Positions 14,237-19,079 of a DNA stretch of 19,079 nucleotides are shown here, piece by piece; the stretch's first letter is position 1; each line of letters begins with the position of its first letter. The position numbers and the translations under genes are program-made. The notes beneath the pieces are model-generated. The model worked only from the letters and a program-made list of their open reading frames with translations, did no database searches and had not been told where the DNA came from. The stretch comes from CAYGAW01 sp964347945 (GTDB taxonomy: Bacteria; Chloroflexota; Anaerolineae; UBA7937; B3-Chlor): NCBI GenBank assembly GCA_964347945.1, contig CAYGAW010000047.1, positions 1-19,079 of the forward strand, read 5' to 3'.

Positions 14237-16189
14237 GTGTCCGACGCCAAGGTAGCACCGTACGGTTCCTGGAAGTCTCCTATCAGCTCAGAGCTCATCG
14301 CCACCCGCACACTAGGGACAGGGCACCCGACTTCCGGGCTGCGCATGGTCACCCTCGATGGCGATGACGTATACTGGCTTCAGATACGTCCCCACGAGGG
14401 CGGGCGATATGTCATCACGCGAAGGACCCCTGATGGCAAAATCAGTGACGTGACGCTGGCCCCCTTCAACGTGCGCACGCGGGTTCACGAGTATGGCGGG
14501 GGCGACTTCCTGGTCAGTGACCGCACAGTCTACTTCTCCAATTTCGTGGACCAACGCCTGTACCGACAAGAACCAGGGGGAGAGCCAACTCCAATCACCC
14601 CCGAGGACGACTTCCGCTACGCCGACGGAGTGATGGACCGCCTTCGGCGTCGTTTGATCTGTGTGCGGGAGGATCACACGGTCTCGGGCGAGGACGCTAT
14701 CAATAGCCTGGTGAGTATCGATCTCGAAAGGCCCGACGCAGGCCGAGTCATGGTCTCTGGGAATGACTTCTATTCATCACCCCGCCTCAGCCCCGACGGT
14801 TCCCGACTGGCGTGGCTCACGTGGAACCATCCGAACATGCCCTGGGACGGCACCCAACTGTGGGTTGGTGTACTGGAAGCCGACGGGTCGCTTGGCCGGG
14901 CGGAGCTCGTCTGTGGAGGGCAGGACGAATCCATCTTTCAGCCCGAATGGTCCCCGGACGGGGTCTTGCACTTTGTCTCCGATCGGACGGGGTGGTGGAA
15001 TCTGTATCGCCGACTCGGTGGGGGAATCGAGCCACTGTGCGAGATGGAGGCCGACTTCGGCTATCCACAATGGGTCTTTGGATTGTCTCTGTATGGCTTC
15101 GAGTCGCCCAATCGCATCATCTGCGCCTACGCCGACCAGGGTGTCTGGCGCCTGGCCAGCCTCGGCACGACGAGCGGACTCCTGGAGCTCATCGAGACTC
15201 CGTACACCGAGATCTGGAGAGTGCGAGCATTGCCCGGGCGTGCGGTGTTCGCGGCCGGCTCACCGAGCGAGCCGCCGTCGCTCGTCGAGCTGGATGTCAC
15301 CACGGGCCAGATGGAGGTTCTGCACTGTTCTAGCGACGTGGTGATCGAAGAGGGGTACCTGACCTATCCCCGGGCCATAGAGTTCCCCACAGAGCACGGG
15401 CTCACGGCTCATGCTCTGTACTACCCTCCGCAGAACCGCCAGTATGTCGCCCCAGCGGGCGAACGGCCGCCGCTGATCGTGATGAGCCATGGCGGCCCCA
15501 CCAGTTCCACCTGGACTACGCGCCGTCTGGAGGTTCAGTACTGGACCAGTCGCGGCATGGGAGTGCTGGATGTGAATTATGGAGGCAGCACCGGGTATGG
15601 CCGGGCCTACCGAGAGCGGCTCAAAGGCCGGTGGGGGGTCGTGGACGTCGACGACTGCGTCAATGGTGCCCTCCATCTCGTCAAGGGAGGCGAGGTAGAC
15701 GGCGACCGCCTGGCCATCCGGGGAAGCAGCGCTGGCGGCTACACCACCTTGTGTGCCCTCACGTTCCGTGACGTCTTCAGCGCGGGGGCCAGCTACTATG
15801 GGGTGAGCGATGTGGAGGCTCTGGCGAAGGAGACTCACAAGTTCGAATCGCGCTACCTGGACAGCTTGATCGGCCCCTATCCAGAGCAGCGCGAGCTGTA
15901 TGAGGAGCGATCGCCAATCCACTTCGCTGAGAGGCTCTCCTGCCCTGTGATCTTCTTCCAGGGGCTGGAAGATCACGTCGTGCCGCCGAGCCAGGCCGAG
16001 TTGATGGTCAACGCTCTTCGCGCCAAGGGAGTGCCGGTGGCCTACATCGCTTTCGAAGGTGAGCAGCACGGTTTTCGCCGGGCCGAGACCATCAAACGCA
16101 CCCTCGACGCTGAGCTCTACTTCTATTCCAGGATCTTCGGCTTCGACCTCGCCGAGCCGGTGGAGCCTGTGCCCATAGAGAACCTGTGA
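14237..16189 (+). CDS. S9-family serine peptidase (acylaminoacyl/dipeptidyl peptidase type)
   Basis: A 650-residue prolyl oligopeptidase-family enzyme. The N-terminal part is a beta-propeller of repeated strands (YSSPRLSPDGSRLAWLTW, FQPEWSPDGVLHFVSDRTG). The C-terminal alpha/beta-hydrolase domain starts near residue 390 with LIVMSHGGPTS. The catalytic triad is visible: S498 in GSSAGGY, D579 in GLEDHVVPP, H611 in EQHGF. These enzymes trim short peptides inside the cell or release N-acylated residues. No signal peptide is seen, so it is cytoplasmic. The GTG at 14237 is chosen because AAGGAG (14224-14229) sits 7 bases upstream; the longer TTG start at 14207 would add an arginine-rich stretch unlike the family. 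A GACG-CCAGG/CCTGG-CGTC stem at about 16224-16250 follows the gene but has no T-run. Confidence 0.92.
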   Translation: MSDAKVAPYGSWKSPISSELIATRTLGTGHPTSGLRMVTLDGDDVYWLQIRPHEGGRYVITRRTPDGKISDVTLAPFNVRTRVHEYGGGDFLVSDRTVYFSNFVDQRLYRQEPGGEPTPITPEDDFRYADGVMDRLRRRLICVREDHTVSGEDAINSLVSIDLERPDAGRVMVSGNDFYSSPRLSPDGSRLAWLTWNHPNMPWDGTQLWVGVLEADGSLGRAELVCGGQDESIFQPEWSPDGVLHFVSDRTGWWNLYRRLGGGIEPLCEMEADFGYPQWVFGLSLYGFESPNRIICAYADQGVWRLASLGTTSGLLELIETPYTEIWRVRALPGRAVFAAGSPSEPPSLVELDVTTGQMEVLHCSSDVVIEEGYLTYPRAIEFPTEHGLTAHALYYPPQNRQYVAPAGERPPLIVMSHGGPTSSTWTTRRLEVQYWTSRGMGVLDVNYGGSTGYGRAYRERLKGRWGVVDVDDCVNGALHLVKGGEVDGDRLAIRGSSAGGYTTLCALTFRDVFSAGASYYGVSDVEALAKETHKFESRYLDSLIGPYPEQRELYEERSPIHFAERLSCPVIFFQGLEDHVVPPSQAELMVNALRAKGVPVAYIAFEGEQHGFRRAETIKRTLDAELYFYSRIFGFDLAEPVEPVPIENL

Positions 16190-16321
16190 GAGGATAGGCC
16201 ACCGGGGACTTCTTCTGGCGACGACGTCCAGGCACGGGAAACCTGGCGTCAAGCAACGTGTTGGAAGGGCGGGGCCTCTATGAGTCGGGCAAAATTTGAC
16301 GAATGAAGGGAGGCAGGTTTC

Positions 16322-16678
16322 GTGGCCGGCAGCCTCTTGGAGCAGGAGAAGCTCATCGAGACCATCAAGAGAGTGCCTCACAGATCATTCACGGTCCTCG
16401 AGTTCATAGACGTCTTTCAGTCGTCGTATCCCCTGGATTGGCAACGCTTGGTGGAAAGGTACGGACTGTACGGCGAGAAGCGCCGCTACACTGTAACCAC
16501 CTATCTCTCGAATAGGCTCGATCTCTATTCGAAACAGACTGATTCCCTGCTCTTTCCTTTGACGCCATACAGTGAGGATAGGTCCAACGACTACAGAAGG
16601 CCCACCAAAGAAGAGCGGAAGCGTTTCGGCAGCCCATGGATCGCCGTCTTCAGGAAGAGAGAAGCGGCGGAGAGCTAG
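16322..16678 (+). CDS. Hypothetical protein, 118 residues
   Basis: I do not recognise a family. The GTG start at 16322 follows a good AGGGAGG at about 16306-16312. The sequence is charged and soluble: a helical N-terminus (LLEQEKLIETIKRV), then FTVLEFIDVFQ and YTVTTYLSNRLDLYS, which could form a small winged-helix-like fold, and a basic RRPTKEERKRFG near the end. It is the first gene of a compact cluster with 16711 and 17387 (gaps of 32 and 7 bases, each with its own ribosome site). Real coding is supported by the ribosome site and codon bias; the DNA-binding idea is weak. Confidence 0.65.
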   Translation: MAGSLLEQEKLIETIKRVPHRSFTVLEFIDVFQSSYPLDWQRLVERYGLYGEKRRYTVTTYLSNRLDLYSKQTDSLLFPLTPYSEDRSNDYRRPTKEERKRFGSPWIAVFRKREAAES

Positions 16679-16710
16679 GAAACGGTTGTAGGCGAGGAGG
16701 TACGAACCGC

Positions 16711-17379
16711 ATGGGCGGCATCATGAATCAAGCTTCGTCAGATGAACGCCTCTTGCAGATAGACGAGGGCCTGGGCGCCCTGAACACGACCTGGGAGCAA
16801 TGGGACCAGGAAATGGCAAAGGTGCAGAAAGACCTTGAAGCGGGGGGCATGGACTGGTTTGATGCCTTGGAGGAAGTCCATAGGCGGTATGTGGAGATCA
16901 TCAGGCGCGGAGACTCGCCCGTCGACTTCGATCGGCTTGGGACCCTGTTGGACGAGTTGTGCGCCATCTACCTGGAGGTCGATGCTCAAGAGCGTGCTGG
17001 GATACGAGCCCTCTTCGAGAATAAACAGAGGGTGTTGAAGCATCTGCACAGCTACACAGGAGGGAGAGCCGCCTCGCGTTTGGAGAGCACCGGAGATGTG
17101 AAGTGGCTTCGTCTGGGACTGGCGGCAGCATCCATCTCGGATAGAAGGGTGGATTACCGCGATTTGCTGATCTGCCTGGGAGAACTCTGGCTCGCGGCTG
17201 AGCGGGTCGGCATCGCTCCTGCTCGTCACTTCAGCGCCGTGGCCAGGATCTCCAATCCAGAGCCACGGTATGGCGACCGTTCGACGCAGGATCTGCTCCG
17301 CGGATTCCGCAGGTCCGGGCATCTCAGGTCCATCAAGCGGAAGGCCAAGCGATCCTCAAGTGACCCCTTCGATCGGTAG
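16711..17379 (+). CDS. Hypothetical protein, 222 residues
   Basis: No family recognised. The ATG at 16711 is chosen because GAGGAGG (16694-16700) lies 10 bases upstream; an in-frame ATG at 16723 is the alternative, and the frame open from 16636 overlaps the previous gene. The N-terminal half is acidic and probably helical (LLQIDEGLGALNTTWEQWDQE, LEEVHRRYVEIIRR). The C-terminal part turns basic, ending SIKRKAKRSSSDPFDR. There are no membrane helices and no cysteine motif. It is the middle gene of the three-gene cluster 16322-17749. The even spacing of leucines suggests helical packing, perhaps a scaffold or partner of the downstream membrane protein, but this is a guess. Confidence 0.7.
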   Translation: MGGIMNQASSDERLLQIDEGLGALNTTWEQWDQEMAKVQKDLEAGGMDWFDALEEVHRRYVEIIRRGDSPVDFDRLGTLLDELCAIYLEVDAQERAGIRALFENKQRVLKHLHSYTGGRAASRLESTGDVKWLRLGLAAASISDRRVDYRDLLICLGELWLAAERVGIAPARHFSAVARISNPEPRYGDRSTQDLLRGFRRSGHLRSIKRKAKRSSSDPFDR

Positions 17380-17386
17380 GAAAGAA

Positions 17387-17749
17387 GTGGGCAAACGACG
17401 GAAGCGTAAGACCTCAATAGACGATTGGGTGGAGTGGCAAGACCATATCTTCGTCCCAGGCTATTGGACTGGAGGAAGAATACCACCATTTCTGCTGGGC
17501 AAGCGGCCCAACAAGGTCGGCTATATCCTTTTGGCGCAAGGGCTCTTCTGCCTTACGGTGCTGGCGTTGTGGTTCGGTGTTTGGCTGGCGCGATCCGAGC
17601 CGCCGTGGACTCTCGACCTGGAATGGAACAATGTCCTTGCGCTTGCATTCTTGGGAGGTGTCGGGGCTCTCCAGATAGCATCCGGTGTAGCTCTGCTGCG
17701 AAAGCCCCGCAGTAAGAAGACTCGCCACAAGTCGGGGCCGCGGATCTGA
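17387..17749 (+). CDS. Hypothetical two-helix membrane protein, 120 residues
   Basis: The GTG at 17387 has AGGAAAG (17378-17384) overlapping the stop of the previous gene, which argues for translational coupling. The N-terminus is very basic (GKRRKRK), followed by an aromatic segment (DDWVEWQDHIFVPGYWTGG). Two membrane helices lie at about 44-68 and 82-104, with a short loop between, and a second basic tail (RKPRSKKTRHKSG). Both ends are positive, so they probably face the cytoplasm. No family recognised. The longer frame from 17270 overlaps the upstream gene by 110 bases and is not favoured. Confidence 0.7.
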   Translation: MGKRRKRKTSIDDWVEWQDHIFVPGYWTGGRIPPFLLGKRPNKVGYILLAQGLFCLTVLALWFGVWLARSEPPWTLDLEWNNVLALAFLGGVGALQIASGVALLRKPRSKKTRHKSGPRI

Positions 17750-17829
17750 GGCGGGCGCCGGAGGAGATTGGCATCACAGCAAGCGACCGGGGCTTGTTCG
17801 AAATCCGGCGCTGCCGAGCGTGTTCTTCC

Positions 17830-17854
17830 AGGGGCGGGTTTCAAACTCGCCCCT
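17830..17854. repeat. Palindromic repeat, GGGGCGGGTTT type
   Basis: AGGGGCGGGTTT, CAA, ACTCGCCCCT: one mismatch aside, a stem of about 11 bp. Degenerate relatives appear near 18775-18798 (GAGGCGGGTTTTAGATGCGCC) and near 8905-8929. It lies in 17750-17974, where I see no gene or clear promoter. Confidence 0.6.
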
Positions 17855-17974
17855 ACTCAGGGCAAAGCGGCCGGGGTTCTTCAGCGAACAGACCAGGCCC
17901 GGGCGGTGGGCGGTGACTTGGGCGGCAATCCGGAGAAGCTCGGCGTCATACGACGGTGAGAGGCGCAACGCTAT

Positions 17975-18568
17975 ATGAAACGTCTTTCGCTGAACAAGGC
18001 AAGCCGTATTCTCTCGTCCCTCGCCGGGGCCTGGGCGCTAACCTGGCTTCAGTTTAACATGTTCGGCGGCAACTGGCTGCCGCTCGATAGCTGCTGCTGG
18101 TGCCTGCTCGGCCTTGCGTCAATACCCTTCTTGATCGCTGTTTTCTTGGGAGCACTGGTCCACGTGGCGATGAGGCTGTTCCAGCGGCAGCTGTCCGTCG
18201 GCGGTTTCTTGCCCTTGCTGATAGTGATTGTGGGATTCCTGTTTGGTTATCGCTTCCCATCCAAGCCAGCGGTGACATTCTGGCTGCATCGTGGCGAGTT
18301 CATAGCATCGGCCGAATCGGCCGTGAGAGAGTGCGAGTGGCGCTGCTTCGATGAGCTTCCATCGGCTTCGTTCTATGATCATGCCGTTGTGCGCGGCAGT
18401 GAATCCGGACCAATCGTCATTGATTTCACTAGTGGCAACTTCTACCTACCGCAACTAGTCTTCATTTCAACCGACAATCCGGAAGATTGTGCATCATGCT
18501 CGGCATTTGGTATCGTGGTTGAGCGGCTAGAGCCGCAGTGGTATGTCTGTTGGACCGACTGGGACTGA
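17975..18568 (+). CDS. Hypothetical membrane protein with C-terminal soluble domain, 197 residues
   Basis: The ATG at 17975 is preceded only by a weak GAGAGG about 11 bases away. Three hydrophobic segments are at about 12-30, 42-66 and 74-91 (FLPLLIVIVGFLFGY). The second follows a cysteine cluster (SCCWC, residues 39-43). The remaining 105 residues look soluble, with two further cysteine pairs (C120/C124 and C172/C175) and a WYVCWTDWD end. If that domain lies outside the membrane, the paired cysteines could form disulfides. No family recognised. Neighbours are repeat elements on both sides, so it stands alone. Confidence 0.6.
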   Translation: MKRLSLNKASRILSSLAGAWALTWLQFNMFGGNWLPLDSCCWCLLGLASIPFLIAVFLGALVHVAMRLFQRQLSVGGFLPLLIVIVGFLFGYRFPSKPAVTFWLHRGEFIASAESAVRECEWRCFDELPSASFYDHAVVRGSESGPIVIDFTSGNFYLPQLVFISTDNPEDCASCSAFGIVVERLEPQWYVCWTDWD

Positions 18569-18625
18569 GCGGGCATTTTGCTCATCCGAGGCCATCTCGT
18601 TGCAGGGCCTGGGGAGAGCGCCGGC

Positions 18626-18725
18626 CTCAAGTCCCGCGCTGCGGAGCGAAACACCGGCTGAAGCCGGTTGCGGAACATGCTTTAGCATGTTTGGTGTCCT
18701 CGTAGGGTCGGGTTTCCAACCCGAC
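18626..18725 (-). repeat. Inverted half-unit of the hairpin repeat at 8325-8780
   Basis: Read on the minus strand it has, in the same order as 8560-8660: GTCGGGTTGGAAACCCGAC, CCTACGAGG, AAACATGCTAAAGCATGTT, CAACCGGCTTCAGCCGG and CAGCGCGGGACTT. All three first stems are intact, with a changed loop (TAAA versus AAAA). It sits between the orphan membrane protein gene and the cupin gene. Confidence 0.8.
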
Positions 18726-18828
18726 ACCGAAGGTGACTGGTGCGTGCGCAGACCCGGTGCCGCGCCCGACTGTAGAGGCGGGTTTTAGATGCGCCACTAC
18801 TGCATGTCCTTCTGGACGAGGGGATAGC

Positions 18829-19079
18829 GTGAGGTACAAGCCAAGCGGTGCAGGCAACACTGTCCACGAGGAGGACTACTCGAAAGAGATAATCTTCTCC
18901 ACCGATGACTTCGAAGAGGAGGGCCATCTTCTTCAGGTGGTCACCGTGCCACCCATGACGAAGCAGCGGCTTCACCTGCACAGGGAACAGACGGAGGTCT
19001 TCTACATCCTCGAGGGCGTGGCGGTCATACAGATCCGCGCGCAAGACTACGTGGCCAGGCCGGGTGACGCATTCATCTG
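18829..19079 (+). CDS. Cupin-domain protein, 5' part
   Basis: A frame opens with GTG at 18829, about 5 bases after a GAGGGG ribosome site, and runs off the window end; 83 codons are visible. The cupin first motif is clear: HLHREQTEVFYILEG gives HxH-x4-E-x6-G, the metal-binding pattern, and ARPGDAF begins the stretch before the second motif. Cupins of this simple type are sugar-phosphate isomerases, dioxygenases or binding proteins; nothing visible decides between them. The minus-strand frame over the same bases (18682-19044) is a shadow. Confidence 0.8.
   Translation, partial: MRYKPSGAGNTVHEEDYSKEIIFSTDDFEEEGHLLQVVTVPPMTKQRLHLHREQTEVFYILEGVAVIQIRAQDYVARPGDAFI

Noticed and set aside
15260..16381. 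Long 373-codon minus-strand frame
   Set aside because: It lies antisense to the S9 peptidase domain, whose catalytic triad is clear; high GC makes long shadow frames common.

Overview
The window reads as chromosomal DNA of a GC-rich bacterium. Gene content, the many GTG starts, the sigma-70 style promoters and several families of dispersed palindromic repeats (GTCGGG/CCCGAC, AACATGC/GCATGTT, GGGGCGGGTTT) fit a member of the Chloroflexota (Anaerolineae or Dehalococcoidia-like). That placement is an inference; there is no rRNA or other phylogenetic marker here. I see no tRNA, rRNA, CRISPR array or insertion sequence.

Left part (1-5250): the 3' part of a saccharopine dehydrogenase-like gene, then three items on the minus strand: a decayed mscS-type channel pseudogene, an MBL-fold hydrolase with a winged-helix tail, and phoU. 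The last two are driven by near-identical TTGACA-N17-TATACT promoters, and the hydrolase promoter sits so close to its GTG that the mRNA should be leaderless. Divergent from phoU is an IclR-family regulator with a strong promoter overlapped by a 22-bp imperfect palindrome, and it is closed by a strong terminator.

Centre (5332-8213): the most interesting block, a tight three-gene operon. It encodes a class I SAM methyltransferase (CpaM-like), a membrane protein that fuses an HgcA-like corrinoid domain to an HgcB-like ferredoxin, and a zinc-dependent medium-chain dehydrogenase. The first two genes overlap by ATGA and the third follows after 9 bases, with its Shine-Dalgarno overlapping the upstream stop. 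HgcA and HgcB are the mercury methylation proteins. This fused homologue keeps the cap-helix NVWCA motif but has an altered motif end, one missing cluster cysteine and no C-terminal cysteines, so it probably does other corrinoid methyl chemistry. The IclR gene next door is a candidate regulator.

8214-9340 is largely non-coding. It holds a 235-bp tandem repeat made of hairpins (a related inverted copy lies at 18.6 kb) and one small membrane-protein gene on the minus strand.

Right part (9362-19079): rarA (AAA+ ATPase); a PAS/GAF/GGDEF sensor with a damaged GGDEF active site but an intact RxxD inhibitory site; an S9-family serine peptidase; a three-gene cluster of unknown function ending in a two-helix membrane protein; an orphan three-helix membrane protein; and the 5' part of a cupin gene running off the window end.
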